12,911 nt of DNA, from the NCBI GenBank assembly GCA_963578625.1, contig CAUZEO010000135.1:1-12911 (forward strand). The letters run 5' to 3'. This stretch comes from CAUZEO01 sp963578625. Lineage in GTDB: Bacteria > Verrucomicrobiota > Kiritimatiellia > SLOV01. Position 1 is the first letter of the stretch; the number at the start of each line of letters is the position of its first letter. Below are positions 1 to 6,312 of this stretch, one piece after another. The notes under the pieces were generated by a model. That model made no database searches, was not told where the DNA came from, and saw only the letters and a list, made by a program, of their open reading frames with translations. The translations under genes and the position numbers were made by a program.

Positions 1-738
1 TACATGGGGGAGACCGAAGTGACGAAAACGCAGTGGGACGCGGTGCATGGCTGGGCGGTGACAAACGGCTATGCGTTCGAGAACACTGGGTCAGGGAAAG
101 CGGGGAACCACCCGGTGCATACGGTGAACTGGTACGACTGCGTGAAATGGGCCAATGCGCGCAGCGAGATGGAAGGGCTGAGTCCCTGCTACCTTGCGGA
201 GACGACTACCGGTACGGTCTACCGGGCGGGTGCCCTTGCGCCGACGGTCGACAGGTACGCCAGCGGCTACCGTCTGCCGACGGAGGCGGAATGGGAAAAG
301 GCCGCTCGCGGGGGCGCGCCGGGAACCCGGTTCCCTTGGACGGGTGTGAACACGATCCAGCACACGCGGGCGAACTACTGGACCGACGCCGGCGGTTACG
401 AGTACGACACCAGCGCGCAGGATGGATTCCATCCCGATTACGATGATGATCCGGAGCCGTACACCAGTCCGGTGGGAACGTTTGCGCCGAACGGGTATGG
501 GTTGTACGACATGGGGGGGAACGTGTGGGAGTGGTGCGAGGATGTTTATGTGGATAGTTACGAGGGAACTCCGACCGATGGCAGTGCGCAAACCTCGGGA
601 GGCTCGAACCACGTCCATCGCGGCGGCGGTTGGAAGAGTTCCGCCAGGAACGTGCGCTCGGCGGCCCGCCTCGGGCACCTTCCGTCGAGCCCTTACCGCA
701 ACCTGGGGTTCCGTGTCTGTCTGGGCCGCAGTCGCTGA
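1..738 (+). CDS. SUMF1 / formylglycine-generating-enzyme-like domain protein (5' truncated by window)
   Basis: The reading frame is open from base 1 and stops with TGA at 736-738, so this is the C-terminal ~245 residues of a longer protein. The family landmarks occur in order: MGETEVTKTQW, PVHTVNWYDCVKWANA, YRLPTEAEWEKAARGG, a PNGYGLYDMGGNVWEWCEDV block, then HRGGGWKSSARNVRSAARLG and a closing NLGFRVCLG. These define the FGE-sulfatase (SUMF1) fold. True FGEs oxidise a sulfatase Cys/Ser to formylglycine with a cysteine pair near the C terminus. In this protein the corresponding stretch after HRGGGW has no cysteine, and the only late one is in GFRVC, so sulfatase-activating chemistry is unlikely. 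A binding or structural role is more plausible; many such proteins in environmental bacteria are secreted multi-domain proteins. The N terminus and any signal peptide lie outside the window. Family assignment is firm; function is open. Confidence 0.93.
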   Translation, partial: YMGETEVTKTQWDAVHGWAVTNGYAFENTGSGKAGNHPVHTVNWYDCVKWANARSEMEGLSPCYLAETTTGTVYRAGALAPTVDRYASGYRLPTEAEWEKAARGGAPGTRFPWTGVNTIQHTRANYWTDAGGYEYDTSAQDGFHPDYDDDPEPYTSPVGTFAPNGYGLYDMGGNVWEWCEDVYVDSYEGTPTDGSAQTSGGSNHVHRGGGWKSSARNVRSAARLGHLPSSPYRNLGFRVCLGRSR

Positions 739-778
739 ACATCGGTTCTTCGAGCTCATGACGGAACGGAAAAGCGGA

Positions 779-830
779 GGGAAAAGCCGGGGACGCCCCC
801 GGAGGGGACGAGGCGTCCGGGGCTTTTCCC
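779..830. terminator. Strong palindrome after the SUMF1-domain gene, probable transcription terminator
   Basis: A 19-base left arm (779-797, GGGAAAAGCC..GGACGCC) pairs with 812-830 (GGCGTCC..GGCTTTTCCC), with only two central mismatches and a 14-base loop. It starts 41 bases after the stop codon. The left arm has an A-run and the right arm a T-run, so it could terminate transcription from either side. There is no long T-tail after the stem, so a REP-like palindrome is an alternative. Confidence 0.6.
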
Positions 831-1406
831 GGGAGGATGGGATCAAGGGGGTGTGGGGGATTTTTCCCCTACCGAACTCGTAAAAAGACGCATGCCCTGC
901 GGCTATGGGACGATGCTGGTGTGGGACTCCATTTCATCAATGGGAAGATGGAGAGGACTGACGTTACTTACCAACCGAGAGCCGATACACGCGATTCGGT
1001 GCGCTTGAAACACCGCCACCAGTCCCGATCCCAGTATCCGAGTAGCCGATAGCAGCCCCGAATCCCCCGTTTCAGCACTCAGCCCAGGTTGATACCTCAA
1101 CCTTTCGAGGAATGACCCAGGGAAGGGTGGCAGAGATGGATGATCCCAGCTGGCCAACGTCCACGGTCGGAAGCCAAAAAATTCCGGGGACACATACAAT
1201 GTGAGAACAAGGGGGGGGAGGGCAGGGGTACTGCCTTCGGGCGCCCCACCCCTCTCTTTCAATCGCGAAATGTGTGTCCATTTTGTGTCCGCCTTTTCGG
1301 CTCTATGGACACATTATGCGTCCGAATGGTTACGAATGAAGAATCGAGAGGATCTACAGAACTGCGGATATTTATTAGAAAACACCTAGTTTCCTTAGGT
1401 TTTAAG
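831..1406. other. Gene-free stretch with GGACACA-type motifs and hairpins
   Basis: No reading frame here has convincing protein character; the open frames are short and Pro/Arg/Ser-rich. What stands out is a cluster of GGACACA or its complement TGTGTCC at 1188-1194, 1273-1279, 1284-1290 and 1307-1313, with a variant TGCGTCC at 1317-1323. There is a run of eight G at 1211-1218, and an imperfect hairpin closed by AGGGGT/ACCCCT (1224-1229, 1248-1253) around a GCC-TTCG-GGC tip. The motif AAAAATTCCGGGGACACATA (1176-1195) resembles sequence often seen beside REP-associated transposase remnants. That link is from memory and not proven here. Confidence 0.4.
1379..1403. terminator. Small hairpin just 3' of the tRNA fragment
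   Basis: AAAACacCTA (1379-1388) faces TAGGTTTT (1396-1403), giving 8 paired bases with a two-base bulge and a 7-base loop. Read on the minus strand it follows the tRNA fragment and the hypothetical gene, with T-rich sequence at its end, so it could act as a weak terminator. This is inference from base pairing only. Confidence 0.3.
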
Positions 1407-1446
1407 TGGTGGAGGATATGGGGGTCGATCCCAGGACCTCTTGATC
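1407..1446 (-). pseudogene. 3' fragment of a tRNA gene (T-arm, acceptor strand, encoded CCA)
   Basis: Read on the minus strand, the sequence is GAGGTC, then CTGGG-ATCGACC-CCCAT (a T-arm with four of five pairs), then ATCCTCC, A and CCA, which is the layout of the last third of a tRNA. The 5' acceptor strand that would be needed (GGAGGAT) and a D-arm are absent about 70 bases upstream, where the hypothetical CDS ends instead, so it cannot fold as a whole tRNA. Such 3' ends are typically duplicated when elements integrate into tRNA genes. It differs from the tRNA-Thr in this window, so the parental tRNA would lie elsewhere. Confidence 0.55.
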
Positions 1447-1463
1447 TGTTTTCATAGGGATCG

Positions 1464-2126
1464 TCAGATTCTCCCCAGGGCCTCACCCAGGTCCAACTCC
1501 CGAAATGTCTGCCTCAACGTACCGGCGGCCATTCGCTCCTCCCATCGCGCGCGATGCTCCAGTACCTGGTGGTCCGCAGGCAGGGAATCGATGACCGACA
1601 AGACATCATCTCGAAGCAATGGAGCCCGGCACTCGATGACAAGATCGGACGACTCTGTTGCCCCGGTTTCAGAGTATGCGAAACAGCGGCGGATACTACG
1701 TCTTGCACTTTCAAGTTCAGGGCGTGCAATCTCGGACTCACGCGCGTCCTCGTCGGGAACAAGCAGAACGGTCACTCCCCGGCCGGTAATCGCCTCGGCT
1801 ATTTCCTGCGCATCGGCTGGAACGTGAACGTTCTTATGGCTTGGCCAGATATCGAAGGAGCAATAATCGGCGCACGGGGCTTCGCTTTGAAACGAAAAAA
1901 AATCCGGGTAGGCGTAGAAATCGGATCCACGCTCGCGGTAACGATCATAAAACGAAGTCACGTACGCCATGATCAAGGTAATGGCGCCGATGCCATCGAG
2001 CGCGTGCGGGATGACGACACCCACGCGGTCCGTATCCCGCACCTTCGTGAAAAAGTTCGCATGGGAGACAGCGTCGCCGCGCCACACAATCTTGAAGTCG
2101 CTTCCCCTCAGGCTGCTGCTGTGCAT
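1464..2126 (-). CDS. Hypothetical protein, conserved-looking, 220 aa
   Basis: The product begins MHSSSLRGSDFKIVW and has well-mixed, globular composition without a signal peptide or membrane segment. Notable stretches are RDTDRVGVVIPHALDGIG, ITLIMAYVTSFYDRYRERG, FDIWPSHKNVHVP and GVTVLLVPDED, followed by an Arg/Glu-rich C-terminal half with helical character (ARPELESARRSIRR, HRARWEERMAAG). I do not recognise a named family and assign no function. The first ATG is at 2126, but the protein-like reading continues upstream in other frames (separate entry, 2127-2227), so the true N terminus was probably about 30 residues longer. If translation now starts at 2126, a shortened protein may still be made. 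It ends 18 bases before the tRNA 3' fragment. Confidence 0.65.
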   Translation of the reverse strand: MHSSSLRGSDFKIVWRGDAVSHANFFTKVRDTDRVGVVIPHALDGIGAITLIMAYVTSFYDRYRERGSDFYAYPDFFSFQSEAPCADYCSFDIWPSHKNVHVPADAQEIAEAITGRGVTVLLVPDEDARESEIARPELESARRSIRRCFAYSETGATESSDLVIECRAPLLRDDVLSVIDSLPADHQVLEHRARWEERMAAGTLRQTFRELDLGEALGRI

Positions 2127-2227
2127 GATCAGTCGAACGTTCCCCGCAAAGCGCGTCGTACTCCGACAGGTTTTGCTCCCATGTTCCAGTGTCCGTGCGG
2201 CACTTCGATTTTTGTACCCTGTTTCAA
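2127..2227 (-). pseudogene. Frameshifted 5' extension of the 1464-2126 gene
   Basis: A TTG at 2225-2227, preceded by GAAGG nine bases upstream, opens a frame reading L/M-KQGTKIEVPHGHWN. The reading then continues sensibly one frame over as WEQNLSEYDALCG (about 2181-2143), and after the GGGG run (complement of CCCC, 2142-2145) one frame over again as GNVRLIMHSSSLRG, joining the main ORF. Each step needs the removal of one base. The spliced reading gives a continuous, protein-like N terminus, whereas no single frame stays open. Decay or sequencing error in the G-run would both explain it. Confidence 0.45.
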
Positions 2228-2403
2228 TTCACAAAACCTTCGCCGAAAAGCAAGTACAGACTCCCTTGGTCATGCGGGACAATCGTCCTCGCCCAGATCT
2301 AATCCGCATCCTCCGCTTTTCCACCGGATCTCCTGGTCCTTGCCGTTCCCGGTGACCGGGATACACTCGCCGCACGTGAAGTACGGGACCCGTTCTCAGC
2401 GTC
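2224..2403 (-). pseudogene. Remnant of a glycosidase-type C-terminal domain, inverted copy
   Basis: On the minus strand one frame reads VPYFTCGECIPVTGNG then KDQEIRWKSGG and stops at TGA 2270-2272. A shifted frame then gives IVPHDQGSLYLLFGEGFVN up to TGA at 2224-2226. The segment IPVTGNGKDQEIRWK matches IGVSGNGKDQEIRCK in the plus-strand remnant at 2575-2968. At DNA level GGCAAGGACCAGGAGATCCG is identical in both copies (2325-2344 on minus, 2804-2823 on plus). No start codon or intact upstream part is visible, so this is a decayed fragment. Confidence 0.5.
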
Positions 2404-2411
2404 TGAAATAT

Positions 2412-2544
2412 GGGGTCAGTGTGGAATGCCGCGTAGTTAAGGCTGCGTTCGATTAAGGCTGGATGGAGGGCGGATTTTCAACCCGCCCCTGGAGTTTGGT
2501 CTTCGACCCTTCGCATTTAGAGGGGGAGTCGAGGGGTCAGTGTG
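2412..2544. repeat. Two direct copies of GGGGTCAGTGTG
   Basis: The 12-mer is at 2412-2423 and again at 2533-2544, in the same orientation, 121 bases apart. The stretch between holds a 6-bp hairpin (GGGCGG 2468-2473 / CCGCCC 2483-2488) and no convincing gene. Similar 'ggggtcagtgtg' words are familiar around REP-associated tyrosine transposase (IS200-like) remnants. That is recollection, and no transposase is visible in this window. Confidence 0.4.
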
Positions 2545-2574
2545 TTAAATTGTTAAATCCACGGTGACGACGTC

Positions 2575-2968
2575 CGTCGATCGCATTGCTGCATGCTGGC
2601 CAGGATGCCTGAAGATCATTGGGTCTAGCTGGATGCCAGGGACAAGGAAGGATGGCTTCTGACGACCCCGTACGCGCCGCCCGCGCAACTGCTGGTCAAC
2701 GCGGACGCGGAGGGCGGAATCATCGGAAGCCGAATTGCGCACACCTTACGACCGGCCGGTCGAAGGGTTTACGCGAGCCGACGGCATCGGCGTTTCCGGG
2801 AATGGCAAGGACCAGGAGATCCGTTGTAAGACAGGTGCCAATCCGCGGGACCTGCTCGAGACGCATCGTGGCGGTTTGAGCGTGAAGCTATTTCTCCGAA
2901 ACGTAAAACTTTACTCGTACAGCCTGATAGAGCCGGACCCGGACGAATCGATCCCCTCCCCTTACTGA
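2575..2968 (+). pseudogene. C-terminal fragment of a glycoside-hydrolase-type protein with stop codon and frameshift
   Basis: Frame 1 reads LARMPEDHWV-stop-LDARDKEGWLLTTPY (TAG at 2626-2628) and goes on through APPAQLLVNADAEGG. After a +1 shift near 2721-2729 it continues as AELRTPYDRPVEGFTRAD, SGNGKDQEIRCKTGA, LSVKLFLRNVKLYSYSLIEPDP and a stop at 2966-2968. The ordered blocks LARxxEDxWVxLDA, EGWLLTxP, LLVNADAEGG, RPVEGFTRAD and VKLFLRNxKLYS resemble a beta-rich C-terminal domain I associate with secreted glycosidase-like proteins of Planctomycetes and relatives (from memory). The catalytic part upstream is missing. The end of the frame is intact, so the decay is 5' truncation plus two point lesions. 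A downstream open frame begins at TTG 2735 but is unlikely to be expressed as a functional protein. Confidence 0.6.
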
Positions 2969-3074
2969 TTGCTGTGTAGGTCCATTTGTCATTCTGACCT
3001 ATTCACGGAAAGTGAGTTGGTCAAAACCAAATCGGTGTGACAAAAACGTGACGGGAAACTACCCCTGTACGGGG

Positions 3075-3101
3075 CGGACAGTGACGGACACAAGCGGACA
3101 C
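3075..3101. repeat. Three CGGACA units in exact 10-bp phase
   Basis: CGGACA begins at 3075, 3085 and 3095, one unit per helical turn, separated by GTGA and CAAG. The block lies about 60-85 bases beyond the 3' end of tRNA-Thr. The same GGACAC core recurs at 1188-1323 beside the tRNA 3' fragment. Phased short repeats near a tRNA end are what integrase arm sites can look like. Chance is possible for so short a unit. Confidence 0.45.
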
Positions 3102-3158
3102 GGCACCAATAAGCCAAAACATAACAGACTTAAACCAAATGATTTACGAAGGGATATC

Positions 3159-3234
3159 TGGAGCCAACGGTCAGATTCGAACTGACGACCTATTCATTAC
3201 GAGTGAATTGCTCTACCAACTGAGCTACGTTGGC
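3159..3234 (-). tRNA. tRNA-Thr (anticodon CGT), CCA encoded
   Basis: Read on the minus strand the full cloverleaf is present. The acceptor is GCCAACG (3234-3228) with CGTTGGC (3169-3163), followed by discriminator T and an encoded CCA (3161-3159). The D-arm is GCTC-AGTTGGTA-GAGC. The anticodon arm is ATTCA-CTCGTAA-TGAAT, giving anticodon CGT, which reads ACG threonine codons. The variable region is AGGTC-like, and the T-arm is GTCAG-TTCGAAT-CTGAC. All stems pair fully. It has its own upstream promoter and no other tRNA beside it. Confidence 0.97.
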
Positions 3235-3266
3235 ATCAACGTGGTTGAACGTGACGTTGGGCTGGG

Positions 3267-3294
3267 AATATAGAGGAGAAGCGCGGCAAGTCAA
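3267..3294 (-). promoter_or_regulatory. Sigma70-like promoter of tRNA-Thr
   Basis: On the minus strand TTGACT (3294-3289; one mismatch to TTGACA) and TATATT (3272-3267; one mismatch to TATAAT) are separated by 16 bases. A start site would fall near 3260, about 26 bases ahead of the tRNA 5' end at 3234. The position and orientation fit a dedicated tRNA promoter. Confidence 0.7.
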
Positions 3295-3350
3295 GGAGAA
3301 GGTTGGCCGTGATTAAAGTTCGAAGACTGTTTTCGTGGTTTCAGGGCGGC

Positions 3351-3480
3351 CAATGACGAAATGCCAGATGGCGAAAGAAGCCCGAAGTCGATTCGACCCG
3401 TTTTCACAGCTCTTCACCCCTCCTGCGTCATTCAGGACTCGGATTTTACTCAGAATTGGGTGTTTCGTCATTCGTCATTT
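3351..3480. repeat. Dispersed-type spacer repeat with ATGACGAA / TTCGTCAT ends
   Basis: ATGACGAAATG at 3353-3363 is mirrored by two adjoining TTCGTCAT words at 3464-3471 and 3471-3478. The interior has degenerate versions (ATGGCGAAAGAAG, GCGTCATTCAGGACTCGGA). This mix of GACGAA words is a style of intergenic repeat seen in several PVC-type genomes (recollection). No protein-like frame is present between the tRNA promoter and the next gene at 3518. Confidence 0.45.
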
Positions 3481-3517
3481 CATCCGAGCACGTCGCACTG
3501 TCATGCGCCGCTCATTC

Positions 3518-4516
3518 CTACCCCTCTCGCAATGCGTCCCGGAGTTTTTCGCGGATCAACTCTTCCAGAACATCATGCTCCGGATCCTGCGCCGATTCGT
3601 CCCGTGCCCTTGATGTGCTCTCCGTCCGGTCCGGTTCGGGATCGGCCGCCGGGCGCGGGCTCCTGTCCATGGCTTCCGGCCGGCGAGCGGTTTGACGCGC
3701 CGCTTCCAGATTGATCACGAAGTAGGTGAGCCCGGTCCGAAACAACTCCACATCCATGTTCCGGATCTTCGAGCCATCCGCCGCTGCCGCGGATTCTACC
3801 TGTAAATGATAGTGGGCCGCCGGACTCGTCGGCAAATCAAGCGGCGTTAATTTAAATGTCACACCGCGAATTTCCGCCAACACACTGCCGGACCGATCCC
3901 GCCAAATCAATTCTCCGTTTTGGATGTGCAGCCTCGTCTGGTTGAATTCTGCGAGTTTCACCCGGGGTCGAACTTCCTGCGCCGGATCTTCGCCTGGGGT
4001 TTTCGCGGCGTCCGTCGGCGGCAATTCGACTGGTTCGTCCGCCGGGAGGGCCAGCGAGCCCCACCGCTGGAGCCAGGCTGAGATCTTTCCGAGCCCCGCA
4101 GGCTGCCAGATGCCGGCGTCGTCCATCGAAAATTGCAATCGCCAATCCTGGACTTGAACTGCGCGAAGAGCCTCGACAAATTTTCCGCGGATGGCCGCGG
4201 CCAGGTCCGTCTCTACTCGCACTTTCGAGGCGATCAACCCCAGTCCTTCGTGACCCGCGGATCGAACATTTTGAAAAACAATCGCGCCGTTCCAGGTGGT
4301 CCGCGATGAATCCGCCTCCAGTCGGAGGCCGATGGCCTTTTCAATCTGATCCGACAACAGGGAGCGGAATCCCTCCGTGCGGGCGAACAGAAAAGCGGAC
4401 ACGGAGAGAATGACGACAAGGGCAAGCAGGGTGAACACAGTGCGAGTGATCGCTGAGATCAGGGCACCGAACGGGGACGCATTCGTCTTCTTCTCTTTCT
4501 TTTTGTCGGAAGCCAT
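3518..4516 (-). CDS. AsmA-like single-pass membrane protein, 332 aa
   Basis: The N terminus MASDKKKEKKTN is very basic and is followed by one hydrophobic segment at about residues 23-45 (AITRTVFTLLALVVILSVSAF), predicting an N-in, C-out inner-membrane anchor. After this come ARTEGFRSLLSDQIEKAIGLRLEAD and TTWNGAIVFQNVRS, a pattern shared with AsmA/TamB/DUF748-type proteins in which a short beta-rich domain follows the anchor. Residues ~185-275 (LHIQNGELIWRD, AEIRGVTFKLTPLDLP) continue the beta-rich character. The last ~55 residues are charged, Arg/Glu/Asp-rich and probably disordered. The family is associated with envelope lipid transfer and assembly; a specific role cannot be read here. It starts 21 bases after the proC stop, so it is probably the last gene of that operon. 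It is shorter than full AsmA proteins. Confidence 0.8.
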   Translation of the reverse strand: MASDKKKEKKTNASPFGALISAITRTVFTLLALVVILSVSAFLFARTEGFRSLLSDQIEKAIGLRLEADSSRTTWNGAIVFQNVRSAGHEGLGLIASKVRVETDLAAAIRGKFVEALRAVQVQDWRLQFSMDDAGIWQPAGLGKISAWLQRWGSLALPADEPVELPPTDAAKTPGEDPAQEVRPRVKLAEFNQTRLHIQNGELIWRDRSGSVLAEIRGVTFKLTPLDLPTSPAAHYHLQVESAAAADGSKIRNMDVELFRTGLTYFVINLEAARQTARRPEAMDRSPRPAADPEPDRTESTSRARDESAQDPEHDVLEELIREKLRDALREG

Positions 4517-4537
4517 CGTTTACGAATTGAACGCCCT

Positions 4538-5359
4538 CTACATCCCGGCCAGTTCCTTGGATCGCTGAAACGCGGCGTGAATCGCCTGGTTGAGGATTTC
4601 TCTCACGTTGCCGTCATCAAACACGCCAAGTGCGCGCTCGGTGGTCCCGCCCTTCGAAGTGACGCGGCGCCTCAGCTCTGCCGGATCATCACCGCTCTCG
4701 GCAACAAGCCTGGCCGCGCCTTCGACCGTCTCGGTTACCAGCAATCTCGCTTTTGCATCGTCCAACCCGAACTCGCGGCCCGCGGCAAGCATCGCTTCGA
4801 TAAAATAGAATATATACGCTGGTCCCGACCCGCTCAGCGCGGTCACCGCATCCAGGTCCGACTCGTCGACTTCCACCGCCACGCCGACCGCTTCGAGCAA
4901 TTTTCGAGCGGTTGCCAGGTCCTGTTCATTCGCATGCGCGCCGGGCGCGATTGCCGACGCACCGCGGCCGACCAGGCAGGGCGTATTCGGCATGACGCGG
5001 ACAACATGCTGCCCCGCCTCCAGGCCGGCCTCAATCGTCGCCGCCTTCACACCCGCGGCAATGCTGATGACCAACGCATTGCCGGGGAGCTCCGATTTCA
5101 GTCCGGCGAGCACTTCGGCCAGAATCTGCGGCTTCACTGCAAGGACAATGACGTCCGCGCCCTGCACCGCCTCACCATTATCAGTGGATCCTTTGACGCC
5201 GTAGCGGGCACGAAAATAGTCAAGGCGCTCCTGAAGTACGTCGGTCACGGTGATTCGATCCGCGGGTACGATCCCCGCGTTCAAGACTCCGTTGACCAAA
5301 GCCTCGGCCATGTTCCCGGCGCCGATAAAGGCCATCCGCCCATCCGGAGAATCGCTCAT
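4538..5359 (-). CDS. proC: Pyrroline-5-carboxylate reductase
   Basis: This 273-residue protein has the normal length and all landmarks of ProC, which reduces pyrroline-5-carboxylate to proline with NAD(P)H in the cytoplasm. The Rossmann motif AFIGAGNMAEAL is at residues ~10-21 and AVKPQ at ~74-78. The MPNTPCLVGRGAS block is at ~123-135 and ALSGSGPAYIFYFIEA, near the substrate site, at ~174-189. The closing signature VTSKGGTTERAL (~233-244) carries K where many homologues have P, which looks tolerable. The ATG overlaps the stop of the upstream yggS-like gene by four bases (ATGA, 5356-5359), a sign of translational coupling. The pairing yggS-proC is common in bacteria. Confidence 0.97.
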   Translation of the reverse strand: MSDSPDGRMAFIGAGNMAEALVNGVLNAGIVPADRITVTDVLQERLDYFRARYGVKGSTDNGEAVQGADVIVLAVKPQILAEVLAGLKSELPGNALVISIAAGVKAATIEAGLEAGQHVVRVMPNTPCLVGRGASAIAPGAHANEQDLATARKLLEAVGVAVEVDESDLDAVTALSGSGPAYIFYFIEAMLAAGREFGLDDAKARLLVTETVEGAARLVAESGDDPAELRRRVTSKGGTTERALGVFDDGNVREILNQAIHAAFQRSKELAGM

Positions 5360-6048
5360 TTGGTCCGCGCTCCCAGCAAGGCAGTACCGATGCGAATCCA
5401 GTTTGCGCCCTCGGCAATCGCGACATGAAAGTCGTGGCTCATCCCCATGGACAGGTCGTCGAGCGGAACGCCGGTTGACTCACGCAGCTGGTCCCGCAGC
5501 TCCCGAAGGGCCCGAAAGAATGGCGCCGCGCCTTCAGGTTCCGGTGTGTGTGGCGGCATGGTCATCAAACCGATAATATCGACGTTCATTAGTTTCACGG
5601 ATGCATCAAGTACAGGAGAAACCGCATCGGGGGCGAGCCCGAATTTCGAAACTTCCCCGGAAATACTGACCTGCAAAAAAACGGAGACCGTGCGCCCGGC
5701 CTCCCCCGCCGCCGCATTGACCCGTTCCAGCAGTTTCAATGAGTCGATCGAATGAAATGCATCGAACAACTCCACGGCCCGGACCGCCTTGTTGCTCTGC
5801 AGGTGCCCGACCAGGTGCCAGGTCAGGCCATCAGGGCACAATGCCACCTTCTGCTCCAACTCCTGGACGCGATTCTCTCCGAACACAGATATCCCACACG
5901 CGGCCGCTTCCCGGATTATCTCCGGCGGCTGTTTCTTGGAAATCGCAACGAGGTTGATTTCGGCCGGATCCCGGCCCGCAAGGCGGCATGCTTCAACGAT
6001 TCGCGCCTGAATCGCCTGGTAGCGCTCTTCGATGGATGGTTCGCTCAT
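5356..6048 (-). CDS. yggS: YggS family PLP-binding protein (PLPBP)
   Basis: The protein has 230 residues, typical for the family, which binds pyridoxal phosphate on a single-domain alanine-racemase-like barrel. It is thought to buffer intracellular PLP rather than catalyse a defined reaction. Visible landmarks are INLVAISKKQP (~31-41) with the PLP lysine as the first K, FGENRVQE, WHLVGHLQSNKA, a GLMTM strand and the phosphate-binding end LSMGMSHDFHVAIAEGANWIRIGTALLG. Most homologues have SxDF or DDF where SHDF occurs here. It is the first gene of a three-gene minus-strand operon with proC and the AsmA-like gene. No clear Shine-Dalgarno precedes the ATG at 6048. The large inverted repeat lies directly upstream, so its promoter must be inside or next to that repeat. 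Confidence 0.95.
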   Translation of the reverse strand: MSEPSIEERYQAIQARIVEACRLAGRDPAEINLVAISKKQPPEIIREAAACGISVFGENRVQELEQKVALCPDGLTWHLVGHLQSNKAVRAVELFDAFHSIDSLKLLERVNAAAGEAGRTVSVFLQVSISGEVSKFGLAPDAVSPVLDASVKLMNVDIIGLMTMPPHTPEPEGAAPFFRALRELRDQLRESTGVPLDDLSMGMSHDFHVAIAEGANWIRIGTALLGARTK

Positions 6049-6110
6049 AGTTCAGCATTCATTCAATGACATCGCCCCCGGAAAGACAATTCTCTTGTGC
6101 GGGTAACCGG

Positions 6111-6312
6111 CCCGTGAAGCAGAGCCCCAAGCGCAGAGCCAAGGATCGTGGCACGGCGCCTCCGGCCCGTGTCGGAGCAAGTGAGGAGGAAAAGAAGCGC
6201 ACGAAAGGAGCCTGCTCTCTTCGTTCTCAATCCTTCCTCTTTTCCTGCTGCGACACGGGCCGGAGGCGCCGTGCCACGTTGCTTAGGGTTCCGGTTGGGC
6301 TCCGCTACGGGG
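6111..6312. repeat. Large inverted repeat with perfect 28-bp inner arms
   Basis: Bases 6147-6174 (starting CGTGGCACGGCGCC and ending CCGTGTCG) are the exact reverse complement of 6251-6278. Similarity continues imperfectly outward (GCAGAGCCC near 6119-6127 against GGGCTCCGC near 6298-6306). It also continues inward (GGAGGAAAAGAAG against CTTCCTCTTTTCC). The element fills the spacer between the permease stop and the yggS-like gene. Its right edge includes the permease stop codon. On RNA it would form a very stable stem and could end transcription of the transporter operon. It may be a non-autonomous mobile repeat. Confidence 0.85.

Noticed and set aside
1224..1253. Hairpin with a UUCG-like tip as a terminator
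   Set aside because: Only the outer six and inner three pairs hold, with mismatches between, and no gene ends beside it.
903..1262. Minus-strand open frame of 119 codons in the spacer
   Set aside because: No domain, motif or ribosome site; composition is Pro/Leu/Ser-rich and it crosses a run of eight G and a hairpin.
1407..1482. A complete tRNA on the minus strand
   Set aside because: The 5' acceptor strand, D-arm and anticodon stem do not pair; only the 3' third is present.
3061..3078. CCCCTGTACGGGG as a tRNA terminator
   Set aside because: Only a four-pair stem without a T-run in the right direction.
4577..5428. Plus-strand open frame of 283 codons opposite proC
   Set aside because: It is antisense to a fully convincing ProC, Arg/His-rich, and has no recognisable motif.
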